Origin: an uncultured Ruminiclostridium sp. | GTDB lineage: Bacteria; Bacillota; Clostridia; Oscillospirales; Ruminococcaceae | DNA: 49,232 nt | Direction of reading: 5' to 3' | Assembly: GCA_947629925.1 (NCBI GenBank) | Contig: CANRFO010000019.1 | Span: 1 to 49,232 of the forward strand | In this document: positions 8,419 through 17,842 of the stretch, in pieces | Numbering within the stretch: the stretch's first letter is position 1 | Layout of the letters: the number at the start of each line of letters is the position of its first letter | The notes under the pieces: model-generated | What the model was told of the DNA's origin: nothing | What the model saw: the letters and a program-made list of their open reading frames with translations, nothing else | Databases searched by the model: none | Made by a program: the position numbers and the translations under genes

Positions 8419-8622
8419 GACAATGCTGTTTAAGAGTAAATGTACAGTTTATTTACAAGTCAATTGCTGAGTATGACACAACCAAAATAGTCATTTGACT
8501 GAAGAATCAGTGTCATGCAACTTTACAGGTATTTCAAATCGGACATAGGGGTACAAACTCCGTCTTTTTTCATTTTGGGTTTACAATGTTTAGATGTTTT
8601 GATTTTGATGTACATTTTAAAA
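8419..8622. repeat. right copy of the diverged ~200-bp direct repeat
   Basis: Partner of 5948-6147. The most similar part is 8527-8570 (AGGTATTTCAAATCGGACAT with CTCCGTCTTTTTT after it). The rest of the 8092-8704 gap holds no open frame worth calling; it contains this repeat and AT-rich sequence where the convergent DUF4209 and SIR2 transcripts must end. Confidence 0.7.
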
Positions 8623-8704
8623 TTTAAACGGAGAAGCTGTAAAGATATATAAACACCTACATTTATCATAACTGTGGGAATCCAGATTATGATATGTGTC
8701 CGAT

Positions 8705-10117
8705 TTATGGATCTATAAAACTTGTTAATAATTCAGGAATTTCCTTTGTCGTAACCCATATAGGAAAGATATTAAATCTTTTCCAGTACTCTTCTCTACA
8801 TTTTAGAATTTGTTGTGTCAATATAATTGCCTTCTCAGAAATTTCATTTAATGCATCCCTACCTATTTTTTTATCAGATTTAATTGACATGCGACACATA
8901 TCTTCATAAATATTTCCTAACCAACCATCAATAGACATAATCAAAAAATGCTTTTTTGTATTGTTAGAATTATATTTAGAGTTAGATTCAACTAATCTGG
9001 TTTGACGAAGGATTCTTCTGAAATTATAATCATCTGCTGAAAAACCCACAAATAAACAATTATACTTATTTAAAAAATACGATTGAATACTGCTAGACCA
9101 ATTGTACGCTTCATTATTTTCAACTTTATAATAACTGTCTTCAGATAATATAATATAATCAGATTCTGCAGGAAAAATATAAGAATTTTCACGTTCGATA
9201 TGTCGTTTTCCAGGCACAAACCCATGAACATGATAAATTTCGCGTAAACCATCCTCTGTATCCCATGCTTTTGTTCCAAATTTTCCGGGATGAGTCAAAA
9301 TTTTTTGGGGACTTAAGCCATATAAATCCAATAAATGTTCTTGAACCAAAGGCTCAAAATTATATGTCATTATTTGCCTTATGCCTTTTTCATTATACAT
9401 CAAATATGAAACAGCAAACATTGTATTAAGAGATGCTATTTTTGACCAATTATTTTGGTATTTTTCTCTTACACTTGCAATGAAATCTTTTTCATTATAT
9501 TCAGTTAACTCACTGGACAAATTAATACAAAGATTTCTATCTTTAAATTCTCTCATCAACAATTCAATCGGTCGAAAAGAGTGATCAATGATGTGACGAA
9601 TCATTGTTTTTATTGAAATATCCGGTAATTTGTCACGTTTACCATCAATAAAACTTTCATCATCAAGAAACTGGGCTATGTATTCAGCTGATTCCAATGG
9701 ATTTACTTTGCTTAATATCTTAAGATCCCCTTTTATCAATTGATTAGCTATATAATTTAGATTATCAAAAAAAGTATTTTTTTTAGTGATTAAATGTTTT
9801 TCCTTCATAAAATTATATTGAATAGCATAACCCATCATCTGAGAAATCAAATCATTCCATAGAGGCATCCCTGCCGGTTTACTGACACCCGCTCCCGTAA
9901 TTAACGCCAACATTTTTTCATTGATGCATTTTTTTATTATATCTATGTATTTTTGACGATCATTTTTTTGTTCATTAGTTAATATTATATTGACAGACAT
10001 TATGTCAATATCTGACAAGCATCCGCATGCATCTTTTTGATTCTGTGAACATATGTATAATCCATCATCTTGTCTTGACCACTTCGCGCATTTCAGATTC
10101 GTTTTTGTCTCCATCAT
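8705..10117 (-). CDS. SIR2-family NADase-like protein
   Basis: About 470 residues. From the ATG at 10117, GAGVS lies at 75-79 (LALITGAGVSKPAGMPLWNDLI, the NAD-binding loop), TYNFE at 251-255, HVHG at 296-299 with the catalytic histidine at ~298, and GFSADD at 358-363. This is the full SIR2-like order seen in defence SIR2 proteins (Thoeris ThsA, DSR, SIR2-HerA), which destroy NAD+ on infection. The start at 10117 is chosen because GAGG ends 9 bases before it; the ATG at 10126 has no room for a ribosome-binding site. It overlaps the end of the upstream 961-residue gene by 53 bases, implying translational coupling and a two-component unit. Confidence 0.85.
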   Translation of the reverse strand: MMETKTNLKCAKWSRQDDGLYICSQNQKDACGCLSDIDIMSVNIILTNEQKNDRQKYIDIIKKCINEKMLALITGAGVSKPAGMPLWNDLISQMMGYAIQYNFMKEKHLITKKNTFFDNLNYIANQLIKGDLKILSKVNPLESAEYIAQFLDDESFIDGKRDKLPDISIKTMIRHIIDHSFRPIELLMREFKDRNLCINLSSELTEYNEKDFIASVREKYQNNWSKIASLNTMFAVSYLMYNEKGIRQIMTYNFEPLVQEHLLDLYGLSPQKILTHPGKFGTKAWDTEDGLREIYHVHGFVPGKRHIERENSYIFPAESDYIILSEDSYYKVENNEAYNWSSSIQSYFLNKYNCLFVGFSADDYNFRRILRQTRLVESNSKYNSNNTKKHFLIMSIDGWLGNIYEDMCRMSIKSDKKIGRDALNEISEKAIILTQQILKCREEYWKRFNIFPIWVTTKEIPELLTSFIDP

Positions 10118-12950
10118 TGCCTTCATCCTCTTTACTCCATGTATTATTAATTAGCGCATAGTACATTTGAATAAGTTTCTCATTGGTATCGCTTTCATTT
10201 GGTATAACATTAAGCAATTTAATTTTATTAAAAGACTTGGAAAAACAGTTGAGTTCAGTAAATATATCTTTGCTTTTATATTGAACAATACAATATTCTA
10301 AATATTGCATCAAGGGTTCTCCAATTAATTTATTCTGGTTAAACAAATTTAATAAACAATTTACTCTACGGCAAAGTTCTTTATAATCTACCATAGCCGG
10401 CATGCCATGTGCTGTAAGTTTTAAAATTGCAGCGTTAATCTTTTGACACGCTTCTTCGCTTAACTTTGTTTTATTGAGCTGCTCCTTAAAACATGTATTT
10501 ATTACAGCTGAAATTCGATAAATTTTTGTTTCTTCAAGTGGCAGTGCTCTATCTAAATCCAATTCCTCATAAATATAAGCCAATAAATAATCTTCCAAAG
10601 TCGCATTTAATATTTTACAAGCCATAACATCTGAAAAGGTTTCTGAAAAAATGTCAGTTGCAATATCAAGCACATCTAAAATATTTTTTTGTGTCAAGCT
10701 ATAATACGGAAAACTATATTCCCAATCTTTGGAATATGAAATATCTGCATATATGGGTATGTCTATTAATAGGCGTGACAAAATCAACTGAATTTGATTC
10801 TTTATTAGAATATCCATTTCACATTCGTTTGTGTAATTTAAATATAATTTTATCTTATCCAACTCAAAAGAAAAAATCAAAGTATCAATATTGTTATCGG
10901 TAGCCAAAGCGATGTTTTTTTCAATTAATTTAATATATACTTTCTGAATCTCGTCATATATATCTGCAAAAAAATCATTCAGTTGTATACCTATTTGTTT
11001 ATCTTTTCCATCATCGAAAACGTAAACCGAAAAAGCTTTTAATAACGTATTATATATCCATCCCTTTACATTCTTTAACAAACAATTTTCATCCACGCTA
11101 ATAAATGTTTCTTTATCAAAACATTTCTCTAATACTTTTTGTATTGCTTCTGTTAGCCGTACTGAACAGTCATAACAAATCCTTTTTGCTTTATTAAGTA
11201 TCTCCTCCCTGTTATATGCATCTGGACAAAGTGTGGTATAAATTTCCTGAATATATTTGCTCATTTGTTCAGCTGGGAATATTACTTCTGACATATTCTG
11301 TGCTAACATCATTGTAACAAAACTTACCAGGTAATTTACCCTTTCTTTCCTATAACGTTCACCACAAAAATGCATACATTCATGAACAGCACGCAATATA
11401 GTACCAGAAAAATCAAATGGACTTATGTCTGACATTAAAATTATTAACGGTATTTCTTGTCTATCAATGTTATGATTTAAAAAATAAAACGGATTAAATG
11501 TAACCGTTTGATTTTGATTGCCACTTGTTACCAAAAATTTAAAATCAGATTTATTTTCTGGTTGTGTAGCGCTTTGAACTTTATTTGTAAAAGCATTAAG
11601 CCACTGATTGTACGCTATTAATAAACTTGTGATTGAACTTACTGAAGAGTGATTATATCGTTCTTTTTCAATAAAAAAACAATCAGATCGAGAAAGATCC
11701 AAAAGGAATTCATTTACAATACTACATAGTTCATGAATCTGTTCTTCTATTTCATCAAGATTATATTCAGGATTTTCATTTTTCAGATCATTTATGCAAA
11801 GACCAAGGCAAAAAGAAAGATTTTTAATAAAACCTCTTAAAATACAACAAACTGCTTCAGTATGATATTCTGCATAAATGTTTTCAATATTAGTCAATAA
11901 TTCATACAAATCATTAATTTGTTGGCGATTTTTTTTATTTTTTTCTAATATTTTATTATAATCCTCAATTAGTGTGCCAAGGTTACGCAAATCAATATCC
12001 TTAATTGGTGTATCTGATAAATAAATGTTTTTGCTTTTCGCATAAATGTCTGTTATAGGAAGCTGAAGTGTTGACTCCATATCAACTATAAAACCAGTTT
12101 TTGTATTTGTTTTTGAAGATATCAAAAATTTAAATAATTGCGCGATTTCGTCTCCTTTCGCCCTTAACAAGCAGTCAGTGCTACCAGATGTTCTGTAAAC
12201 CTCTACCTCTTTCGGAATATTTTCTTTTAACATATGCGCAGTGATACCAGGCTTTATATTAACCCTTACAGACATGCCAATATCACTAAAACAATTATCA
12301 TTAAACTCACAATTGCCATTGAAATGATAAACAGGTATCATATAATCTGTAGATATGACAGGCGTATTCTTCTCGTTGGTTAAGCCATGTAAAAACTCTA
12401 CTAATTTCATTGGCTGATCCCATTTTTCACTGCACATCAAAACGCAAAAATCAGAATAACCTATACTCGGTAATATAACAAAATAAACATTCTCTAATGA
12501 CGTTTGAATTTCTTTATAATTTGACACTATATCAAGAAAATTATCCAATAAATCGTTTTGAACACTTCTCTTATATTCATCTGTCAAATTAACTAACACT
12601 AGAGTCATGCATCTATTTTTCTTTAACAAATCTTCATACTTTTTCCATTCTTTGTAATGAAAAGATGGGTATTTTCTTATTATAGTGTCACTTGGAAACA
12701 ACAACCTTATTGGATAACATTTCACATAAAAGGAAGATGGATCTGTCAAATTTGTATTTTTCAAAGGGTGCACATTAGAATATTCCAACCACTTGGATAT
12801 TGGAGTAATTAATATACTATCATAATGTCCTAAAATGATATTTGGTTCGCCCTGTATTCCTCTGGTAGCTTTTCCTAAAATACATTTTTTCAGATGAATT
12901 GTCAATCCAAATACTGATTGCTCTTTATTATTTTCCTGCGTTTGATTCAC
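10065..12950 (-). CDS. large protein with gluzincin-type zinc protease motifs, partner of SIR2
   Basis: 961 residues from GTG 12950, set by GGAGG 11 bases upstream. A mixed alpha/beta N-terminal part (1-~300, with LGHYDSILITP at ~40 and VYFVILPSIGYSDFCVL at ~155) carries no recognised family. A helical middle follows, then AVHECMHFCGERYR with HECMH at 523-527, and SETFSDV with E770 and D774. HExxH plus a distal ExxxD on a helix is the zinc site of gluzincin metalloproteases, so the distal motif supports a real active site rather than chance. Not a family I can name. Its coupling to SIR2 suggests a sensor/protease that controls the NADase. Substrate and activation are unknown. Confidence 0.6.
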   Translation of the reverse strand: MNQTQENNKEQSVFGLTIHLKKCILGKATRGIQGEPNIILGHYDSILITPISKWLEYSNVHPLKNTNLTDPSSFYVKCYPIRLLFPSDTIIRKYPSFHYKEWKKYEDLLKKNRCMTLVLVNLTDEYKRSVQNDLLDNFLDIVSNYKEIQTSLENVYFVILPSIGYSDFCVLMCSEKWDQPMKLVEFLHGLTNEKNTPVISTDYMIPVYHFNGNCEFNDNCFSDIGMSVRVNIKPGITAHMLKENIPKEVEVYRTSGSTDCLLRAKGDEIAQLFKFLISSKTNTKTGFIVDMESTLQLPITDIYAKSKNIYLSDTPIKDIDLRNLGTLIEDYNKILEKNKKNRQQINDLYELLTNIENIYAEYHTEAVCCILRGFIKNLSFCLGLCINDLKNENPEYNLDEIEEQIHELCSIVNEFLLDLSRSDCFFIEKERYNHSSVSSITSLLIAYNQWLNAFTNKVQSATQPENKSDFKFLVTSGNQNQTVTFNPFYFLNHNIDRQEIPLIILMSDISPFDFSGTILRAVHECMHFCGERYRKERVNYLVSFVTMMLAQNMSEVIFPAEQMSKYIQEIYTTLCPDAYNREEILNKAKRICYDCSVRLTEAIQKVLEKCFDKETFISVDENCLLKNVKGWIYNTLLKAFSVYVFDDGKDKQIGIQLNDFFADIYDEIQKVYIKLIEKNIALATDNNIDTLIFSFELDKIKLYLNYTNECEMDILIKNQIQLILSRLLIDIPIYADISYSKDWEYSFPYYSLTQKNILDVLDIATDIFSETFSDVMACKILNATLEDYLLAYIYEELDLDRALPLEETKIYRISAVINTCFKEQLNKTKLSEEACQKINAAILKLTAHGMPAMVDYKELCRRVNCLLNLFNQNKLIGEPLMQYLEYCIVQYKSKDIFTELNCFSKSFNKIKLLNVIPNESDTNEKLIQMYYALINNTWSKEDEGNDGDKNESEMREVVKTR

Positions 12951-13104
12951 TTATCTTTATCCTCCGTTATAGAAACTTTTAAACATTAAAATAGGGCTAC
13001 TCGCAAAATAACGATTGCCCTCATTTTAATATCAATATATCCCCAAATAAGTCATTGTTAACATTTTAAATTATCACCGTCTTAATTTTACTGTGTGACT
13101 CTAA

Positions 13105-13290
13105 CTATTCAGTATCTAAATTTTTATTTTTTTTCACAATAACAGGATGACTGGCAGAAGCAGAATTCATAGGAGTATATTTCTCTGGAAAAATATTTTT
13201 TTTATTGTTTAAATATACATTATGAACTCTACCATGGTAGGAAGAATATGCATCGCCTATGATTTTTTTCCCTTTTATCTTGATTTTCAT
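13105..13290 (-). CDS. small basic protein of unknown function upstream of the metalloprotease-like gene
   Basis: 61 codons in the same direction as the metalloprotease-like gene and 154 bases before it. An AAAGG lies about 9 bases before ATG 13290. The N-terminus is lysine-rich (MKIKIKGKKIIGDAYSSYHG) and the C-terminus is hydrophilic, with no signal peptide or membrane segment. In this AT-rich area a 61-codon frame can occur by chance, so confidence is low. If real, its position suggests it is part of the same unit, for example a regulator or protease substrate. Confidence 0.35.
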   Translation of the reverse strand: MKIKIKGKKIIGDAYSSYHGRVHNVYLNNKKNIFPEKYTPMNSASASHPVIVKKNKNLDTE

Positions 13291-13606
13291 TTTACAATTA
13301 CCTTTTGAAAAATTCTTCCATTACAGACATCTCATATTGTTTAATCAATACACTTACACTTTTTAGCATTTTTCTTTTCGTATTAAATAAAATCAATTGA
13401 TATATTAATGGATTACAGAATTTATAACTTTTCCTTTCATACTTAATTTTGACAATAAAATAATAATGCACATAATATTATAAACAAATTTTGACAAATT
13501 GTCAACCCCAATTTATTTATTTTTAAAATTTTATTACTATTTAACAGTTATTTTGTTAATTTTTTATGCACTTTAAATAAGCATAAATTTATCTCCCAAC
13601 AATTTT
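13291..13606. other. AT-rich spacer before the recombination module
   Basis: About 315 bases of very AT-rich sequence with no supported frame. It separates the defence-type genes from the higher-GC recombination module, and the base composition changes sharply near 13600. No clear attachment-site repeat was found, although this is the expected position of one element end. Confidence 0.4.
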
Positions 13607-14053
13607 TCACATACTCATAGCCATTCCCATATCTTCCGCCTCCTCCTGCTCCTCAACTTCTTCTGAAGCGATATCTTCATCGCTCATTTCAGCTGTTTCC
13701 TCCGTTTCCTTAGTTTCCGCGAGCACTGCGCTCTCCGTTCGCCGCTGCGTCAGATCTCTTTCGATCTCGGTTTCTATCAGACCGATAACGAACTCTTTTT
13801 GCGTCATATTGTTGCGCTGAAGATAGTCTTTGATTTTTTGAAAAAGCTCTTCAGGCACCTGAAATGCCAGTGTTCTCATATTTCCCATGTTCTTTTCCTC
13901 CTGTAAATCGATTTTTGGGTGAAGCTCGTCCTGTGCTGCAAGTGTAATAAACTCCGCCATAGTCATTTCGTGTTCTTCAAGATACTGTCTGATTTCTGAG
14001 TGCAGCTCCGCGTCGATCCTGACTGTTATGCCTTTCTTTTCATCTGATAACAA
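13607..14053 (-). CDS. ribbon-helix-helix-type protein with two repeated domains
   Basis: 148 residues from TTG 14053; AGGAGG sits 8 bases upstream. Two tandem copies of the same pattern occur: GITVRIDAELHSEIRQYLEEHEMTMAEFITLAAQDEL (about 8-45, described here in pieces of family form) and RTLAFQVPEELFQKIKDYL with NMTQKEFVIGLIETEIE (about 59-95). Each is a beta strand and two helices, as in Arc/CopG DNA-binding proteins. The C-terminal ~50 residues are highly acidic (EETAEMSDEDIASEEVEEQE). It lies 16 bases downstream of a serine recombinase gene on the same strand and is probably an accessory or regulatory protein of the element. The tandem RHH could bind DNA as a monomer or pseudo-dimer. Confidence 0.7.
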   Translation of the reverse strand: MLSDEKKGITVRIDAELHSEIRQYLEEHEMTMAEFITLAAQDELHPKIDLQEEKNMGNMRTLAFQVPEELFQKIKDYLQRNNMTQKEFVIGLIETEIERDLTQRRTESAVLAETKETEETAEMSDEDIASEEVEEQEEAEDMGMAMSM

Positions 14054-14069
14054 ATTTTTGTCCTCCTTT

Positions 14070-15698
14070 TTATGTGTTCAGTTTCTTTCTGACCTCAAAT
14101 CCGCCTTTAAAGGCAACGGATATTGTATCCTTGTCTATTACTGTCACCTTTTCGATAAGCTGCCGCACCGCCACATCATCATATTCGGTCAAGATGAGAT
14201 CTTCATTTTCAAGTCGCAGAAGTATCAGGCTCGACTGCTCCGAATTATGTTTGGCTGCAGCAGTTTTAACTTTTTCATTTTCAATAAACTCCCTCAGCGC
14301 TTTCATTTCTTCGCTGAATTTTGCAATATCGGACATGGCGCTCTCTGCGTTTTCAGGAAGAACAGCCAGCCTTACCAGTTCGTCAATATTTCCTGCAAGC
14401 TCATCAACTCTTTGCTGCGCCGCCTGAACGCTGCCGTTCAAATTCGGGTCAAGCACCTCGGTCACGCTCTCACGAAGCGTCCTTGCCACATCGTTCTTTA
14501 CTTCACAAAACTCGTTTATTGCACTAACAAGCGCCTTATGAAGAGCCTGCTCATCTATTGTCGGTGATCTGCGGCACTTTTCCTTACCGTACTGCAGCCT
14601 GTCAGCGCACCGCCATTTTATCTCTTTAAAGCCTTTTGCAGTCCACGTCACACGGCGGTAGTGAGAGCCGCATTCGCCGCATATAAGAAGCTCGGACAAG
14701 GCGTATTTTGCACTGTATCTGCCCTGTTCGGTTTTGGTGAGTTTACCCGCTATCGCCCTCTTTGCACTGCGCCTTGCCATTTCCTCTCGAACACTGTTAA
14801 ACTCAGCTCGTGAAACTATTGGTTGGTGATGATCCTTTACAATATACATTGGCAGTTCGCCATTGTTTTTGCGGGTCTTTTTTGTAATACAGTCGATTAC
14901 ATATGTTTTTTGAAGAACGGCGTCGCCTGAATATTTTTCGTTGGTCAGGATCCGCCTTATTGTTTCCTTTGAGTAAGGCGAACCGCTGCCCTTAGTCGTG
15001 TTTCCTTTTGCATTCAGCTTTTCCGCTATCAGGTCAAGGCTCATTCCGTCAAGATAATCCCGATATATCTCTTTGACTATCTCCGCTTCATCGGGAACGA
15101 TTTCGGGCTGTCCGTCGGCACCTTTTCTGTAACCGAGAAGTCGCGCGTACTGCATTGGGACTTTTCCGTTCTTGAAACTCTGCCGAACGCCCCATGACAC
15201 ATTTTTGCTTATGGATTCGGATTCTGCCTGAGCAAAACAGGACATTATCGTCAGAATCATTTCTGTGTCAGTTTCAAGAGTGTTGAGATTTTCTTTTTCA
15301 AATATAACCGCAACACCGAGGGATTTAAGTTCCCGTATGTAATTCAGGCTGTCTACCGTGTTTCGAGCAAATCTGGACAATGATTTTGTTAGGATCAGAT
15401 CGATTTTCCTTTGTCTGCATTTTTGGATCATTTTCAGAAATTCGGGACGTTTTTTCGCCTGAGTCCCTGTTATTCCCTCATCTGCAAATATGCCCGCCAT
15501 CTGCCAATCGGAGTTATTTCTGATCTTATCGGTGTAGTAGGATATCTGTGCTTCATAGCTGCTTTCCTGCTCTTCCTGATCCGTGCTGACTCGGCAGTAT
15601 GCAGCCACTTTAAGCCGAGTTGTACTCCGTATCTCATCACGGGATCTCGGAGGTATCACAACTATACGCATATCCTTTTGCAAATCTGTTTCTATCAT
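14070..15698 (-). CDS. large serine recombinase (complete)
   Basis: 542 residues from ATG 15698, with AGAGG 7 bases upstream and a four-base ATGA overlap with the preceding gene. Resolvase domain ~30-180: AAYCRVSTD with catalytic S38, GITGTQAKKRPEF, LTKSLSRFARNT. The recombinase domain has NAKGNTTKGSGSPYSKETI and NEKYSGDAVLQKTY. The zinc ribbon carries the CGECGSHY and C-x-D cysteine pairs, and a C-terminal coiled coil lies ~400-510. These features match phage/ICE integrases of the large serine family, which cut and rejoin att sites without replication. It is last of three recombinase genes in one operon. Likely function: integration or excision of this element, alone or with its neighbours. 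Confidence 0.93.
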   Translation of the reverse strand: MIETDLQKDMRIVVIPPRSRDEIRSTTRLKVAAYCRVSTDQEEQESSYEAQISYYTDKIRNNSDWQMAGIFADEGITGTQAKKRPEFLKMIQKCRQRKIDLILTKSLSRFARNTVDSLNYIRELKSLGVAVIFEKENLNTLETDTEMILTIMSCFAQAESESISKNVSWGVRQSFKNGKVPMQYARLLGYRKGADGQPEIVPDEAEIVKEIYRDYLDGMSLDLIAEKLNAKGNTTKGSGSPYSKETIRRILTNEKYSGDAVLQKTYVIDCITKKTRKNNGELPMYIVKDHHQPIVSRAEFNSVREEMARRSAKRAIAGKLTKTEQGRYSAKYALSELLICGECGSHYRRVTWTAKGFKEIKWRCADRLQYGKEKCRRSPTIDEQALHKALVSAINEFCEVKNDVARTLRESVTEVLDPNLNGSVQAAQQRVDELAGNIDELVRLAVLPENAESAMSDIAKFSEEMKALREFIENEKVKTAAAKHNSEQSSLILLRLENEDLILTEYDDVAVRQLIEKVTVIDKDTISVAFKGGFEVRKKLNT

Positions 15699-16198
15699 AT
15701 TGTCGCCTCTTTGATGGAAGTATATTTCAGCTGAACGCATTCCGCTATCAACGCTTCCGTCTTTTCTGTATCCACATTTTCAGCAATGAGCATTTGATTT
15801 ATTTCGTTGGTCGTTCGCTGAATTTCATCGGTTAGCTCATAGATATATTCAATATTTTTATTTTCCTGCGGCACGGTTTGCCTTGCGGGTTTGCGGTATG
15901 TAGTCCGATCTGCCTTTTTCTGTGCTGCCTGCTCAAATTCCCAATCGGTAATTATTTTAGGATAACCACTCTCGCCGAGATATTTCTTGTTTTCCAACAC
16001 CCGACTGACCATATTTTTGTTCCAGACCGCCTTATCTGTATTGTAAGGCACATCCATTTCGGTAGCTATTTTTGTCAGTGAACCACCGCTTATGTAGCGG
16101 GTGAAAATTTTTCGCACCGCATCAGCTTCGGCAGCATTCAGCACATATTTTCCGTTTATCATACAGTAACCGAAAGGAATATTTCTGTTCTTCAACAT
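15695..16198 (-). CDS. recombinase-domain protein without the catalytic resolvase domain
   Basis: 167 residues. It starts directly in the recombinase (DNA-binding) domain: IPFGYCMINGKYVLNAAEADAVRKIFTRYISGG, KNMVSRVLENKKYLGESGYP, then a basic linker and a C-terminal helical segment. The N-terminal resolvase domain with the catalytic serine is absent, and a clean ATG with a ribosome-binding site (AAGAGG) 5 bases after the preceding stop shows this is the designed start, not a random break. Such short members occur in serine-recombinase trios of Clostridia elements. Inferred role: DNA-binding partner that shapes site choice or directionality for the two catalytic proteins. It overlaps the next gene by ATGA. 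Confidence 0.85.
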   Translation of the reverse strand: MLKNRNIPFGYCMINGKYVLNAAEADAVRKIFTRYISGGSLTKIATEMDVPYNTDKAVWNKNMVSRVLENKKYLGESGYPKIITDWEFEQAAQKKADRTTYRKPARQTVPQENKNIEYIYELTDEIQRTTNEINQMLIAENVDTEKTEALIAECVQLKYTSIKEATI

Positions 16199-16203
16199 TT
16201 TTG

Positions 16204-17727
16204 TTACCTCTTGATATGCTCTGTGAAATTGATTTTTCCAATCAAGCCGAACCGAATTTCTGTTTCTGACAACACGGTTATTTTATCAACGATCTGTCCG
16301 AATTTTATTTCGTCAAACTCGGTCATCGGCTCAGCCTTTTCAAGTATTCCCATCAGCTTTCTCAGCTCACCAAGTCTTTCGCTTTCTTTATCGTCAAGGC
16401 TTGCACAGAGTTGTTTTTGCGTTATCATCAGCTTTCGGTCAAACTCCTGTGAGCGCTCCTTGAAGTATGCCTCATCAAGCGTTCCCTGAGAGTTCAGCAT
16501 TGCCAGCAGGTGCATTTGCTGTTTTATCTCAGAAATTTCCCTGCGAAGCGACACAAGCTGTGCGTTGTCTGATTTTTCTCTTTTATATAACGTTTCAAGC
16601 TGACGGAGCATTGGTGAAATGATGGTTTTGTGATGTGCCTGAAGCTTGTTCCACATTCGAATAAAAGCAGTCTGAAACACCCATTCGCCGATCTGTCTTA
16701 TATGACAATCGCTGATGTTTCTGTGATCATGATTTCGGCAGATCCAATAGATTTTTCCACCATTCTTCTTGCGCCTGAAAGTTCCGCCGCATATGCAATT
16801 TATTTTTCGTCTGAACGCACTTTGTCGTGGAGTAAAATCGGTATTTGGTTTTCTTGAACTCAGCAGTTTTTGAACCTCGTCAAACACTGTGCGCTCAATG
16901 ATCGGCGGGTGAGTATTGCTTATATAATACTTGGGCCTTTCACCGACGTTTTTTACCTGGCGAAACGGCAACGTGTCTGTTGTGAATTGCTTTTGCCATA
17001 ATGTATCACCGATATATTTTTCATTGGTAAGTATAGAGTATACTGTGCCATGCCTCCACACTTCTTTTCTTACTCCCGACAAATTCAAACGGTCAGCAAT
17101 TTCAGAGGTTCCTATTCCGCTGATGTACCAATAGAATACCTGCTTTACGACCTCGGCTTTTTCAGGATCAATTTTCAGCTTTCCGTTAACATAATCGTAT
17201 CCGTATGGAACCGACGGATTTTTGTAAGTTCCATCCATCATGCGCTTATGGATACCCATTCGGCAGTTTTTGGATATGGACATAGATTCCTCCTGAGCAA
17301 ACTGGCTGTATATCGCAAGCAGCATTTCCGAACTTATTTCTCCTGTGTCTATGTTCTCTTTTTCAAAGTAAACGCTTATTCCAAGCGTTTTCAGTTCACG
17401 GATCGCCTCAAGGCTGTCCTTTGTGTTACGGGCAAATCTTGATATTGATTTTGTAAGTATCCTGTCTATTTTCCCTTTTCGGCAGTCGGTCATCAACCTT
17501 TGGAATTCGGTTCGCTTTTCAGCGGAAGTCCCACTTATCCCTTCGTCGGCGTACATATCCACGAATACTGTATTTATGCTGTTCTGAAGCATTTCTGTAT
17601 AATAGCGTATCTGTGCTGCGAATGAGTTAAGCTGATCCTCGCTGTCGCTTGATACTCTGGCATAAGCCGCTGTCCTGATTATTTCTTCAGCACGGCTTTT
17701 TGCGGGTATTATTGTTATTTCCGCCAT
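16204..17727 (-). CDS. large serine recombinase (complete), first of three
   Basis: 507 residues from ATG 17727, with GGAGCTGATGG upstream. Resolvase domain: AAYARVSSDSEDQ with S26 as nucleophile, DEGISGTSAEKRTEF, LTKSISRFARNTKDSL, and EMLLAIYSQFAQEESMSIS. The recombinase domain follows (VPYGYDYVNGKLKIDPEKAEVV, NEKYIGDTLWQKQF), then a zinc ribbon (CICGGTFRRKKNGGKIYWIC) and a coiled coil. All expected parts are intact. It heads the minus-strand recombinase operon and lies downstream of the SHOCT-like and mazF genes. Compared with the 542-residue paralogue, the sequence is clearly diverged, so the trio is an old arrangement rather than a recent duplication. Confidence 0.93.
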   Translation of the reverse strand: MAEITIIPAKSRAEEIIRTAAYARVSSDSEDQLNSFAAQIRYYTEMLQNSINTVFVDMYADEGISGTSAEKRTEFQRLMTDCRKGKIDRILTKSISRFARNTKDSLEAIRELKTLGISVYFEKENIDTGEISSEMLLAIYSQFAQEESMSISKNCRMGIHKRMMDGTYKNPSVPYGYDYVNGKLKIDPEKAEVVKQVFYWYISGIGTSEIADRLNLSGVRKEVWRHGTVYSILTNEKYIGDTLWQKQFTTDTLPFRQVKNVGERPKYYISNTHPPIIERTVFDEVQKLLSSRKPNTDFTPRQSAFRRKINCICGGTFRRKKNGGKIYWICRNHDHRNISDCHIRQIGEWVFQTAFIRMWNKLQAHHKTIISPMLRQLETLYKREKSDNAQLVSLRREISEIKQQMHLLAMLNSQGTLDEAYFKERSQEFDRKLMITQKQLCASLDDKESERLGELRKLMGILEKAEPMTEFDEIKFGQIVDKITVLSETEIRFGLIGKINFTEHIKR

Positions 17728-17842
17728 TCCATCAGCTCCTTTCGCAACACAGTATACCGAAATTTTTTTCCTTTATCTATCACCAGATCTGACGAAATAT
17801 CAATGGATTTTCATATCATAACCCACAAAAGCGGACAGAAGT

